Shown one piece after another: positions 34,550-43,545 of a DNA stretch of 64,000 nucleotides (its first letter is position 1; each line of letters starts with the position of its first letter). The notes below the pieces were generated by a model. The model saw nothing but the letters and a program-made list of their open reading frames with translations. It did not search any database and was not told the origin of the DNA. This DNA is from JAKQDH01 sp029558835 (GTDB lineage: Bacteria > Planctomycetota > Phycisphaerae > UBA1845). A program made the translations under genes and the position numbers. The stretch is taken from the NCBI GenBank assembly GCA_035356615.1, contig DAOQSN010000002.1, positions 186,001 to 250,000 on the forward strand, written 5' to 3'.

Positions 34550-36934
34550 CTACAAATCACCTGTAAACGCGCCTTGGAAGAGCGCGAAATCAGCCAGATC
34601 AACGTCTAGGTCACCGTCCAGGTCGGCCTGCGCGAAATAATCCAGATCGCAGCCCGGCGGCGGGGTGGTCACGTCGGGCCCGGCCAGGCAGGGAGCGAAG
34701 ATCGTCAAGTCGTCGATATCCACGTCCCCGTCGCCGTCGAGGTCGCCGGGTCCCCCGCAAGCCCAGCGGGCCCAGAAGCAAGAAACGTAGCCGCCGGCGG
34801 TTGTGAAATAGCCCCCCGCGATCACGTCGCCGCGGTAGACCGTGAGAGCGTCCACAGCCGAAACCACATGACCACCGCTAATGCCAGATCCCAACGGCTG
34901 CCACGCGTTCCCGTTCCAGCGTGCGAGGGAGTTGCATGTCACGCCGCTGGCGGTTGTGAAGAATCCCCCCGCGACCAACTCGCCGTGGCAGACCCTCAGG
35001 GTCTCCACCCAGTTGTTCATGCCCCACCCCAGCGCCTGCCAAGTGCTCCCGTCCCAGCGAGCGGTGCGGTTGCAGGTGACGCCGCCGGCGGTCGTGAACC
35101 AGCCCCCCGCGATCAGCTCGCCGTTGTAGACCGTCAGGGCGGAAACGCGCGTGAAATTACCACCGCTCATGCCCGATCCCAGCGGGTGCCAGGCGCTGCC
35201 GTCCCAGCGGGCGATGCGGTTGCAGGTGACGCCGCCGGCGGTCGTGAAATCGCCTCCCGCGATCAGCTCGCCGTTGTAGACCGTCAGAGCCAATACGGTT
35301 GGGTAATCACCGCCGATCCCCGACCCAAGCGGCTGCCAGGCGCCGCCGTCCCAGCGGGCGATGGAGTAACACTCCACGCCGCCAGCGGTCGTGAAAGAGC
35401 CCCCCGCGATCAGCTCGCCGTTGTAGACCGTCAGGGCCTCCACAAACGAGTCCATCCCCGACCCCAGCGGCTGCCAGGCGCTGCCGTTCCAACGAGCTAT
35501 GTTGTTGCATTCCACGCCGCCAGCGGTTGTAAACCAGCCCCCCGCAATCAACTCATCGTTGTAGGCAGCCAGGGCGGACACGTCCGGATAAGTACCGTCC
35601 ATTCCCGACCCCAGCGGCCGCCAGGCGCTGCCGTTCCACCGGGCGATCCTGTCGCACGGCACGCCGCCGGCAGTGTCGAAGTAGCCCCCCGCAATCAACT
35701 CGTCCTTGTAGACCGTCAAGGCGCGCACGGTGCTATCCATACCTGCCCCCAGCGGCCGCCATACGCTCCCGTTCCAGCAGGCGATGTTATTGCATACCAC
35801 GCCGGCGGAGCTGTAGAAATCGCCCCCCGCGACGAGCTCGCCGCCATACAGCGTGAAGGTGTACACTCCTGAGTAACTACCGCTCATTCCCGACCCCAGC
35901 GGTTGCCAGGCACTGCCATCCCAGCGGGCGATGTGGTTGCACGTCGCGCCGCCGGCAATCGTAAATGAACCTCCGGCGATGAGATCGCCGTCGTACATCG
36001 TCAGGGCGAGCACGCGCGTGTAGTCACCACCGCCCATTCCCGACGCCAGCGGCTGCCAAGCGTTGCCGTTCCAGCGGGCGATGTGGTAGCAGGTCACGCC
36101 GCCAGCGGCCGTGAACCAGCCTCCCGCGATCAGCTCGCCGTTGTACACCGTCATGGCGTACACGGATGGGAGGGCAACACCACTCATCCCAGACCCCAGC
36201 GGGTACCAATCCTTGCCGTCCCAACGGACGACACAGTTGCAGATCGCGCCGGCGGCCGAGAAAGCGCCCCCCGCGATGAGCTCGCCGTTGTAGACGGCCA
36301 GGGCGCGCACGGCCGCGGTGTTATAATCGCTCTGCGTCCCGTACCCCAGCGGCTCCCAAGCGCTTCCGTCCCAGCACGCGATGTTGTTGCACCTCACGCC
36401 GCCAGCGGTCGTAAAATCGCCGCCCGCTATCAGCTTCCCGTTGTGGACCGCCAGGGCGAACACGTCATGGCTCATTCCGAGCCCCAGCGGGTGCCAGGCG
36501 CTACCGTTCCAGCGGGCGATGCGCTTGCACGCTATGCCGCCGGCAGTCGTGAACCAGCCCCCTGCGATCAGCTCGCCGTTGAAGACCGTCAGGGCGGACA
36601 CGCCGCCGTCCATCCCGGCCCCGAGCGGCTCCCAAGCGCTGCCATCCCATGCGGCGATGTTGTTGGCGAGCACATCGCCCGTAACCGCAAACTCGCCACC
36701 CACAACAAGCAGCTCCGGCTGTGGGCCCGGGCCATCGGGATCCCACGTAGTGGTGGCAAACACGGGACTGTCGATTCCCGGCATGCCCTCGCCCGGCAAC
36801 CAGTGGCAGTCCTGGGCCACCGCCGGAGTCGCGCTCGCCGCCGCAAAGGCCGCAAGGGTCAGCGCCGCGATGACGCTGCCCCGAATGTACATGCGGTGCA
36901 CGACTCGCCGATCAGCAATGTTCTGGGCAAACAC
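34550..36934 (-). CDS. Secreted 14-repeat protein with dockerin-like C-terminus (copy 2)
   Basis: 794 residues. The GTG at 36934 is chosen because AGGAGG lies seven bases upstream; the ATG at 36892 has no ribosome site and would shorten the leader by 14 residues. A signal peptide ends near TPAVA, before QDCHWLPGEGMPG. Again 14 repeats of the ELIAGGxFTTAGGVxC / IARWxGS / WxPLGSGM type and an ending with GDLDGDGDVDIDDL and DLDGDLDVDLADF. It lies 93 bases upstream of copy 1, so the pair is a tandem duplication, probably one transcript from the promoter at about 37091-37119. Confidence 0.85.
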   Translation of the reverse strand: MFAQNIADRRVVHRMYIRGSVIAALTLAAFAAASATPAVAQDCHWLPGEGMPGIDSPVFATTTWDPDGPGPQPELLVVGGEFAVTGDVLANNIAAWDGSAWEPLGAGMDGGVSALTVFNGELIAGGWFTTAGGIACKRIARWNGSAWHPLGLGMSHDVFALAVHNGKLIAGGDFTTAGGVRCNNIACWDGSAWEPLGYGTQSDYNTAAVRALAVYNGELIAGGAFSAAGAICNCVVRWDGKDWYPLGSGMSGVALPSVYAMTVYNGELIAGGWFTAAGGVTCYHIARWNGNAWQPLASGMGGGDYTRVLALTMYDGDLIAGGSFTIAGGATCNHIARWDGSAWQPLGSGMSGSYSGVYTFTLYGGELVAGGDFYSSAGVVCNNIACWNGSVWRPLGAGMDSTVRALTVYKDELIAGGYFDTAGGVPCDRIARWNGSAWRPLGSGMDGTYPDVSALAAYNDELIAGGWFTTAGGVECNNIARWNGSAWQPLGSGMDSFVEALTVYNGELIAGGSFTTAGGVECYSIARWDGGAWQPLGSGIGGDYPTVLALTVYNGELIAGGDFTTAGGVTCNRIARWDGSAWHPLGSGMSGGNFTRVSALTVYNGELIAGGWFTTAGGVTCNRTARWDGSTWQALGWGMNNWVETLRVCHGELVAGGFFTTASGVTCNSLARWNGNAWQPLGSGISGGHVVSAVDALTVYRGDVIAGGYFTTAGGYVSCFWARWACGGPGDLDGDGDVDIDDLTIFAPCLAGPDVTTPPPGCDLDYFAQADLDGDLDVDLADFALFQGAFTGDL

Positions 36935-37522
36935 TTGCGTGCCTCCTAACGGATGGGGCTGCTCTCCCCGATCTCAGCGTGCGGTTCGATTCAGTTAAGG
37001 TGCTGCACCGTGACCTTCGCCGGGCCACGGACGCTGACGCGCTGGCGCAGCACAACCGAAAGTACGCTCTCCGGCAAACGTCATAGCATCATGCTAACAA
37101 GACGGACCAGTTGGTTCAATAACTAACCTTTGGGATTCAGTCGCACTGCAACAGCCCGATCTCTGGAGCCGCGGGGCCTTCTTCAGGTGATAACTGTGGG
37201 GTCGGCAGCCTCCGGCTGTACATGGCCAGCCGCAGACGTGTGGAACGCCTTCGCGCACGGTCACTCCATCATGCAACGAGACTCCGCCAGGGTCGAAGGC
37301 GTCGCGCTGGTGACTACTATCGCCAGCGCATTACCGGTAGCGTTCGCCGCAAGGGCGACCCGGCCCGCGGTGCACGTCCTTGCCGCACGCGAGCGGCGGT
37401 ATCGCCGGCGCGCATGTCTACCCGTGTAACGTTCTCTGCCACATCCCCGCAGGAACAACCAACTACGGATTCGACCGCGTAAATAACCAATAGGCGGGCG
37501 CTCGGCGTGCGTCCGCCGGTTG
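36935..37522. other. Intergenic ahead of tRNA-Met
   Basis: Apart from the promoter there is one short plus-strand frame (37222-37482, starting MASRRRVERL, very basic) that could be a phage remnant because it ends just before the tRNA-Met, but its composition gives no confidence. Nothing else is seen. Confidence 0.4.
37091..37119 (-). promoter_or_regulatory. Predicted promoter with palindromic -10 region
   Basis: On the minus strand TTGAAC (37119-37114) and TAGCAT (37096-37091) are 17 bases apart. The -10 is half of the palindrome TAGCAT-G-ATGCTA (37084-37096), a possible operator. It would drive the 14-repeat genes with a leader of about 150 bases. Confidence 0.45.
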
Positions 37523-37593
37523 GGCGGGATGGTGTAACGGCAACATGCCGGTCTCATGCGCCGGAGCCGCGGGTTCGAGTCCCGCTCCCGCAA
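37523..37593 (+). tRNA. tRNA-Met (CAT), phage-type
   Basis: 71 bases: acceptor GGCGGGA with TCCCGCA (first pair G-A mismatched, the rest paired), U8, D-stem GTGT/ACAT, anticodon stem CCGGT/GCCGG around CTCATGC (anticodon CAT), variable loop AGCC, T-arm GCGGG TTCGAGT CCCGC, then A. The anticodon stem lacks the three G-C pairs of initiator tRNA, so an elongator or Ile2 type is likelier. It is followed by a phage-type small gene, suggesting it is phage cargo. Confidence 0.75.
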
Positions 37594-37664
37594 GTGGGTG
37601 AAGCCGCCGTGCTGGGCGTGGACAGCGTGCCCGCCAGCACCGGCGTAGCTCGCAGGGGGTGGTT

Positions 37665-37859
37665 ATGGCTGAGACGGTCCAGGACGCCATCCGTGAGAAC
37701 GCCCAGGGGCCCAAGCGGGCGCAGGGCGACTCGGGCAGTGTCGAGCAGCATGCGCTCACCGAGCAGATCGAAGCGGATCGCTACCTGGCGTCGAAGCAGG
37801 CGGCGAAGAAGGGCCTGGGTGTGCGGATGACGAAGGTGGTCCCGCCGGGGGCAGCGTGA
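37665..37859 (+). CDS. Small phage-type protein
   Basis: 64 residues from ATG 37665, preceded by a purine-rich AGGGGGTGG. The sequence (MAETVQDAIRENAQGPKRAQ, then EQIEADRYLASKQAAKK) has the look of the short protein encoded between terminase and portal genes in planctomycete prophages. It follows tRNA-Met by 71 bases. After it, at 37974-38078, a 34-codon frame starting MFRRLRQLGARR may be the stub of a portal protein. The role of the family is unknown. Confidence 0.6.
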   Translation: MAETVQDAIRENAQGPKRAQGDSGSVEQHALTEQIEADRYLASKQAAKKGLGVRMTKVVPPGAA

Positions 37860-38464
37860 GGGGAGTTGTCAGTGATCAGTTTTCAGTAGTCAGTCGGCGG
37901 CCATGTGGTGTGCCGCAAGCCCGTCGTAGCGCCGACCACTGACAACTGAGAACTGGCGACTGAGGACTGGTTCATGTTCCGCCGGCTGCGCCAGCTCGGG
38001 GCCCGACGCAGCGCCAGCACGCCACCGGCCGGCCGCGTGTCGGTTGCCTCAGGCTCCGAAGGCTGTTTGGTCGCGTAGCCTCAAGTGTGACATCAGCTGC
38101 CTGGGATCGAGAAGCCCTCCGCATCACTCGCCGGGGGGGGCGGCTGGTGCAGGACGACGCGCCAGGTGACAATGGCCGCGTGGCCGTGTATGAGGACGAG
38201 GTAGACACTCGCCTGAATCCGAAGGTCGGGTCGGGCTGGATGGTCCGGACATGTACGCGTTTGGCGTGTGCGGCGCTGAGGGTACCATGCTTTCCCGCGA
38301 TAGCGATTGCGGGTAAGCATGCTTCTTTGCCGACTGTGCGTTGTCGGCGTCCCCACCCTCACCCCCTCCCCTCTCCCTGGAAGGGCGAGGGGTCCGGACG
38401 TGCCGGACCGGGATTGCGGAGAGGACGCACGGCGTCGCGTCGTATTGCAGAAGGAAGTGAAGCC
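37860..38464. repeat. Repeat region: CTGA-rich inverted repeat and a half family B element
   Basis: Two CTGA-rich arms (GTTGTCAGTGATCAGTTTTC at about 37866 and ACTGACAACTGAGAACTGGC at about 37937) face each other around about 45 bases. At about 38250-38326 is the left half of a family B element (GTACGCGTTTGGCGT, GGGTACCATGC, hairpin CCCGCGATAGCGATTGCGGG) with no right half, then a CCCTCTCC-type repeat (about 38350-38395). A frame at 38087-38240 (AWDREALRITRRGGRLVQD) looks like a coding fragment of unknown origin. Confidence 0.65.
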
Positions 38465-41400
38465 ATGAGCAGAGGCATCAAGTCTCGCGGGCGTTTGAGT
38501 TTCATCGGGGCCGTGCTGGCGATCTGCTCGAGCGCGGCGGCCGAGGGGCCGTCCATGGCCAATCTGGAGAAGGACTTCCGCGAGCTGCCCATCCAGGCAC
38601 GACGGCTGACTGGGCCGCTGTTCTGGCTGCACGGCGACGAGAGCCCGGAGCTGCTCGACATGTACGTCGGCAAGGTGGCCGAGGGCGGCAACGGTTGCTT
38701 CACGGCGGAGTCACGCCCGCACAACGACTGGCTCGGCGAGGGCTGGTACCGCGATCTGGGCATCTGCCTCAACGCGGCCAGGCGCCACGGGCTTACGATG
38801 TGGATCTTCGACGAACGGTGGTGGCCCAGCGGCGAAGTTGCCGGCCGGGTGCCCGAGCGCTACGGCAGCAAGTACCTGGAGGCGACCGCCACGGACGTGG
38901 AGGGGCCGCAGCACTTCGTTGCCGACGGCTTCGGCGGGCCGCAATTCGTCGCGGCCATCGCCGGTCGGGAAACGGCCGACGGTTTCGACGGCGCGAGCCT
39001 GATCGATCTGGCCGACCACGTTCACGACGGCACCCTCGCCTGGGACGCCCCGCCGGGCAAGTGGAAGGTGCTGAAGTTCACGTGGGTTGTGCGCCAGCAC
39101 GGCGGGCGTTACCTGGTGGACGGTGCGAGCGCGGAGGCCGTCGAGTGGTACCTGAACACTGTGTATCAGCCGCACTACGATCGTTTCAAGGAAGACTTCG
39201 GCACGAACATCGTGGGCTTCTTCTACGACGAGCCTGAGACGCACGGCGACTGGGGCACGGAACTACAGAGAGTCCTCGCCGAACGCAACGTGGACTGGAA
39301 GCGGGCCCTGGTGGCCTGGAAGTTCAAGCTGGCCGGCGAGGAGCAGGCCGCCGCGCGCTACCAGTATCAGGACGCCCTTGCCGAGGCGTGGGGCCGTACT
39401 CTGTATGGCGGCATCACGCGCTGGTGCAAAGAGCACCGCGTGAAGTCGATCGGCCACTTTCTCGAACACCGCAATGTATACCTCGACCCCGGCGCGTGCG
39501 CCGGCAACATGTTCCAGCTTCAGAAGTACAGCGACATGGGCGCGATCGACGCGGTATTCCAACAGTTCGCCTGGGGCCGGCGCGAGGCCAACGATGCCCC
39601 CTGTTGGCAGACGCCGAAGCTCGGCAGCTCCATCACGCATGCGTACGGCAAGCCGGACGACGTCACCATGGTGGAGATCTACGGTGCCCGCGGCCAGGAC
39701 CTCAGCTACCCGGAGATGAAATGGTGGGCCGATCACATGCACGTGTCCGGCGTGAGCTTCCTGATTCCGCACTCGTTCAACCCGCGGTCGCCGTTCGATG
39801 TGGACTGTCCGCCGTACTTTTACAACGGCGGCTACGAGCCGCGCTGGCCGCTGTACCGCGTGTTCGCCGACTACACGAGCCGCCTGAGCCTGATGCTCAC
39901 CGGCGGGCGGCACGTCTGCCCGGTGGCGTTGCTGTTTCTCGGGGGCAGCGCCCACGTCGGGCAGTGTGTGCTGCCCGAACAGATGAGCGAGGCGCTGCAG
40001 GATGCGCTCTACGACTGTGATTGGCTGCCGTACGAGGTGCTCGAGCGCGACGTGCGTGTGGCCGGCAGGGAACTGCGGCTCCGCAACGAGTCCTACAGAG
40101 TTCTCATCGTGCCGGCGGCCGAGGTGATTCCCTGCGCCGCGCTGGAGCGGGCGAAGGAGTACTTTGACGGCGGGGGCGTCGTGGTCGGCTACGGGTTCCT
40201 GCCCACGAAATCGGCGACGCTGGGCAAGACGTCGGCGGATATCGCCGCATTGTGCGAGGCGATCTGGGGCAAGCCGCAGGTCGGCCTGAAGGTGTGCAAG
40301 ACCAACGCCGCCGGCGGACGGTCATACCTGCTGCCGCAGACGCCCACGCCCGCGCAGCTTCAACAGGTTCTGGCCGGCGACGCGGGCGTCCATCCTACGC
40401 TGGAGGTCATCGAAGGGCAGACGGATAACTGGTTGCACGTGCTGCACCGCGTGCAGGCCGGCCGCGACGTGTTCTTCATCACCAACCAGAACCACGTCGG
40501 CGAGCCGCGGCGCTTCCGGTTCCGCGTGACGGCCGAGGGCGTGCCGGAATGCTGGGACCCGGTGCGCGGTGAGATTACCACAGTAGCCTATGAGCGCAGC
40601 GGGCCGCACGCCGAGGTCACGCTGACCATGCAGCCCAACGAGTGCGTGCTGCTCGTTTTTCAGGCCGAGAAGCGAGCACTGCCGGAGCGCATCGACGCCG
40701 GCGCTCGCGCCGCGCTGCGAACGATTCCAGTCGTCCGCGACCCGTCGCCACCTGCGCCCCCCAGCATGCCGGCGTCGGTGCAGCAGCTTCGGGAGACGAT
40801 GCGGGGCTCGGCGTGGATGTGGTACCCGGAGGGCACCCCGGCCGCAACCGCGCCGCCGGGCACGCGCTTCTTCCGCCAGCAGATCACGCTGCCTGCGACG
40901 GCCAAGGTGACCAAGGCGACCTTCGTCGGCACCGCGGACAACAGCCTGATTCTGTATGTCAACGGCCGGGACGTCGGGCACAGCGACAACAGTTACCTGG
41001 GCTGGAGCAGGCTGGTCGAGATGGACATTGCTGCGGCCCTGCGGCCGGGCCTCAACCAGCTCGCCTGCGCAGCCACGAACGCGACTGGCAACGCCAGCCC
41101 GGCCGGCGTCCTCGGTCAGCTTGTTATTGAGTTCGAGCAGGGCGAGCCGCTCACCGTGCGCCTGGATGAGACGTGGAAAGCAGGGCGCGATGAGCAGGCC
41201 GGTTGGCAGGATGTCGGCTTCGACGACGCGGCCTGGCCGGCGGCGGCCGTCGTTGCTCACTACGGCGACCAGCCGTGGGGCATGGTGGCGAAAGGTCCGT
41301 TCACCGCGAGCCCGGTGCAGGCGGACCCGTTCCTGGGGCACTGCGATGTTCCGGACGACGTGGACTTAACGAAGGTACGCGTGTATCTGGAGATGGATGA

Positions 41401-41572
41401 GCTTGCTCCCGAGCCGGCGGCCAGGGTCACTGTGAATGGCCACGATGCCGGCGGTTTCATCGGCGCGCCGCTGCGCGTGCCCGTCACGCCGCAGCTTACG
41501 CCCGGCCGCAACACGTTCCGCATCGAGCCCTTCGCCCCGCCGGCCGCACGGCTGGCCGTTTACGAGCGCTGA
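38465..41572 (+). CDS. Exported GH106-like glycoside hydrolase
   Basis: 1035 residues from ATG 38465 with AAGGA upstream. A signal peptide ends near AICSSAAA. Residues about 40-560 resemble the large catalytic module of GH106-type (alpha-L-rhamnosidase-like) enzymes: GPLFWLHGDESPELLD, NDWLGEGWYRDLG, WIFDERWWPSGEVAG and FFYDEPETHGDWG with acidic catalytic candidates. A beta-sandwich (about 760-870, with FVGTADNSLILYVNGRDVG) and a second jelly-roll complete it. The preceding frame back to 38087 is non-coding. Downstream and convergent are an MFS transporter and a URO-D family protein, suggesting uptake and processing of a released sugar. Specificity is inferred. Confidence 0.75.
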   Translation: MSRGIKSRGRLSFIGAVLAICSSAAAEGPSMANLEKDFRELPIQARRLTGPLFWLHGDESPELLDMYVGKVAEGGNGCFTAESRPHNDWLGEGWYRDLGICLNAARRHGLTMWIFDERWWPSGEVAGRVPERYGSKYLEATATDVEGPQHFVADGFGGPQFVAAIAGRETADGFDGASLIDLADHVHDGTLAWDAPPGKWKVLKFTWVVRQHGGRYLVDGASAEAVEWYLNTVYQPHYDRFKEDFGTNIVGFFYDEPETHGDWGTELQRVLAERNVDWKRALVAWKFKLAGEEQAAARYQYQDALAEAWGRTLYGGITRWCKEHRVKSIGHFLEHRNVYLDPGACAGNMFQLQKYSDMGAIDAVFQQFAWGRREANDAPCWQTPKLGSSITHAYGKPDDVTMVEIYGARGQDLSYPEMKWWADHMHVSGVSFLIPHSFNPRSPFDVDCPPYFYNGGYEPRWPLYRVFADYTSRLSLMLTGGRHVCPVALLFLGGSAHVGQCVLPEQMSEALQDALYDCDWLPYEVLERDVRVAGRELRLRNESYRVLIVPAAEVIPCAALERAKEYFDGGGVVVGYGFLPTKSATLGKTSADIAALCEAIWGKPQVGLKVCKTNAAGGRSYLLPQTPTPAQLQQVLAGDAGVHPTLEVIEGQTDNWLHVLHRVQAGRDVFFITNQNHVGEPRRFRFRVTAEGVPECWDPVRGEITTVAYERSGPHAEVTLTMQPNECVLLVFQAEKRALPERIDAGARAALRTIPVVRDPSPPAPPSMPASVQQLRETMRGSAWMWYPEGTPAATAPPGTRFFRQQITLPATAKVTKATFVGTADNSLILYVNGRDVGHSDNSYLGWSRLVEMDIAAALRPGLNQLACAATNATGNASPAGVLGQLVIEFEQGEPLTVRLDETWKAGRDEQAGWQDVGFDDAAWPAAAVVAHYGDQPWGMVAKGPFTASPVQADPFLGHCDVPDDVDLTKVRVYLEMDELAPEPAARVTVNGHDAGGFIGAPLRVPVTPQLTPGRNTFRIEPFAPPAARLAVYER

Positions 41573-41775
41573 CTGCGGCAGAGAGTGCTCGTTCGGACAA
41601 GTGTTTGGAGGAGGATGGGCAGCCGAGGGTCGATGGGGGCAACGGGACGCACCGGACGACATGCACACGACGCAAGAGAGGACCCCACGCGAGGCAGTCC
41701 GACACTTGCCCGCCATCACCCGGCCGGAGTACTACCTGCGAGAACCCCGATCGTAAGCTCGTCTTTAGTGTCGGG

Positions 41776-43281
41776 TCAGGCGTCGGAGCCGCGGACGGGG
41801 GCGCCGGACAGTCTCTCCGCCCTATACCCACCGGTGGCCCGGTCGCGCAGGAAAATCACGCCGAACACCACGATGATCACCAGCGAGAACGGCGCCACGT
41901 AGCGGAACGACATGCGCCCGCCGTAGTTGTCCGCGGGCAGCAGCACGCTGTTGATCTCATCCTTGATCGGCTCGGCGCCCGGCGGCACGTTCTTGACGGC
42001 GTTACGCAGAGCATCCGCGGTGTTGCTCGGCAGGGCACCGCCTTGCGCCGTTGCGAGCACCGATTGCACGGCCGTCACGGCCCCTATGACCTCCGACTTG
42101 AACGGCGATTTCTCCGCCAGCGGCGGGTACTGCTGCGCAACCTTCTCCAGCACGGCGACTGTCTGGCCCTGCTGCGCGACAAGCTGCTGCTGCAGGAAGC
42201 GATCGGCAATGTGCCCCATCTGCGGGGCCGTCACCAGCCCGACGATGAGCATCCCCATCCCGCCCATCAACCCCAGCCCCAGTGCCCCGCTCTTCGGCAC
42301 CCGTTCCGACGTCACCCCCAGCATCGTCGGCCAGAAGTAGCACACCCCCAGGGCGAACACCGTGGCCGAGGCGAACGCCATGACCGTCGTCTCGGCGAAG
42401 CTGAACCAGTACAGCCCGATGCCGGCCAGGATCGCAGAACTTACCAGAATGCCGGTCGGCGAGAGCCGGTGCACGACCGGCCCGGCAAAGAAGCGCAGCA
42501 CGGCCATCAGACCGTTGATGTACGCCAGCACCAGGATCCCCGCGATGCCGCCCGCCTCCAGCACGGCCGGCACCCACCGCCCCGGCCCCAGCTCCAGCGA
42601 GGCCGTGATACACATGCAGGCCAGCAGGATCAGAAACAACGGCCGGAGCAGCGCCCCCTGCACCATGCCGCCGAACGAGATGCCCGACTGCACGCGCTCG
42701 GTCGCGGGGAACTTCTGCCCGATGAACAACACACCGTAGATCACCGTCGGCACCAGGATCAGGCCGAGCTTGAGTCGCCAAGCGGCGAAACCGACTTGGT
42801 CAAGCCAAGCGGTGAAACCGGGTTGCCCAATGAGAAACGACGCCACCGCGCCGATGACGATGCCGCCCGGAAACCACACGTGGAACTTGTTGAGTTTCTG
42901 CGTCTTCTGATCCGGGTAGAGCGTGGCAATGAGCGGGTTACAAACGGCCTCGATGGTCCCGTTGCCCAGCGACAGGATCAGAGCGCCGGCAAAGAGCATC
43001 CAGTAACCCTGGGCGAAGATCATCAGCAACGCCCCGGCCGCGTGGCACAGAACGGCCAGCCGCAGCAGGTTCCGCATGCCCAGCACGTCGCACAGCGGGC
43101 CGAGGATGAAAATGGAGACGGTGAAGCCCCAGATGGCCGCCCCGCCGATGTACCCGACCTGCTCGTTGCTGAGCACGAACCTCTCTTTGAGCACGCCCAT
43201 GATGGCGCCGACGACCGCGAAGCATACCGCCGTCGCCACCAGCCCGAAGCAACTGCCGACGAAGAGACGCTCTTTGTTCAT
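41776..43281 (-). CDS. MFS transporter (12 membrane segments)
   Basis: 501 residues from ATG 43281 with AAGGAT upstream. Twelve hydrophobic segments are visible, with the MFS loop-2 region (GPLCDVLGMRNLLRLAV) after the second and FAGPVVHRLSPTG as the equivalent half-way loop. A soluble stretch of about 100 residues (residues about 380-470, rich in Gln and Ala: DRFLQQQLVAQQGQTVAVLEK) interrupts the C-terminal half, longer than usual. It is in the fucose/sugar-porter-like part of the superfamily by appearance. It lies 3' to 3' with the glycosidase and upstream of the URO-D protein, on the same strand as the latter. The substrate is probably a sugar (inference). Confidence 0.8.
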   Translation of the reverse strand: MNKERLFVGSCFGLVATAVCFAVVGAIMGVLKERFVLSNEQVGYIGGAAIWGFTVSIFILGPLCDVLGMRNLLRLAVLCHAAGALLMIFAQGYWMLFAGALILSLGNGTIEAVCNPLIATLYPDQKTQKLNKFHVWFPGGIVIGAVASFLIGQPGFTAWLDQVGFAAWRLKLGLILVPTVIYGVLFIGQKFPATERVQSGISFGGMVQGALLRPLFLILLACMCITASLELGPGRWVPAVLEAGGIAGILVLAYINGLMAVLRFFAGPVVHRLSPTGILVSSAILAGIGLYWFSFAETTVMAFASATVFALGVCYFWPTMLGVTSERVPKSGALGLGLMGGMGMLIVGLVTAPQMGHIADRFLQQQLVAQQGQTVAVLEKVAQQYPPLAEKSPFKSEVIGAVTAVQSVLATAQGGALPSNTADALRNAVKNVPPGAEPIKDEINSVLLPADNYGGRMSFRYVAPFSLVIIVVFGVIFLRDRATGGYRAERLSGAPVRGSDA

Positions 43282-43545
43282 GAATATGATCCTTCCACCG
43301 GGGGGCTCACCTGTTGCATCCAACGACGCCACGCGCCGGAGGGGATTGTATCGAGAGGTCCGCCCCGTGGCCAACGGAACCGCGGCGGGTGAGGTCATAC
43401 GATCGGCCTGTTCGGCCTGTGGTACTCTGCCCGCGGCGACCGGTGCTGCCCCCGCGTGGCGGAACCGCCGGCAGGCAGCCGCCCCGCTTGGCGATCATTG
43501 CCTGCGGTTCGGGAGCAGTGGCGGTCCGCTACGGCACCGCCGGCG

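Noticed and set aside
37222..37482. 86-codon basic frame before tRNA-Met
   Set aside because: Position is suggestive of phage origin, but the composition is extreme and no similarity is recognised; mentioned only in the intergenic note.
38087..38464. Extension of the GH106-like protein upstream to 38087
   Set aside because: It translates a family B half-element and a CCCTCTCC repeat; the signal peptide and ribosome site put the start at 38465.
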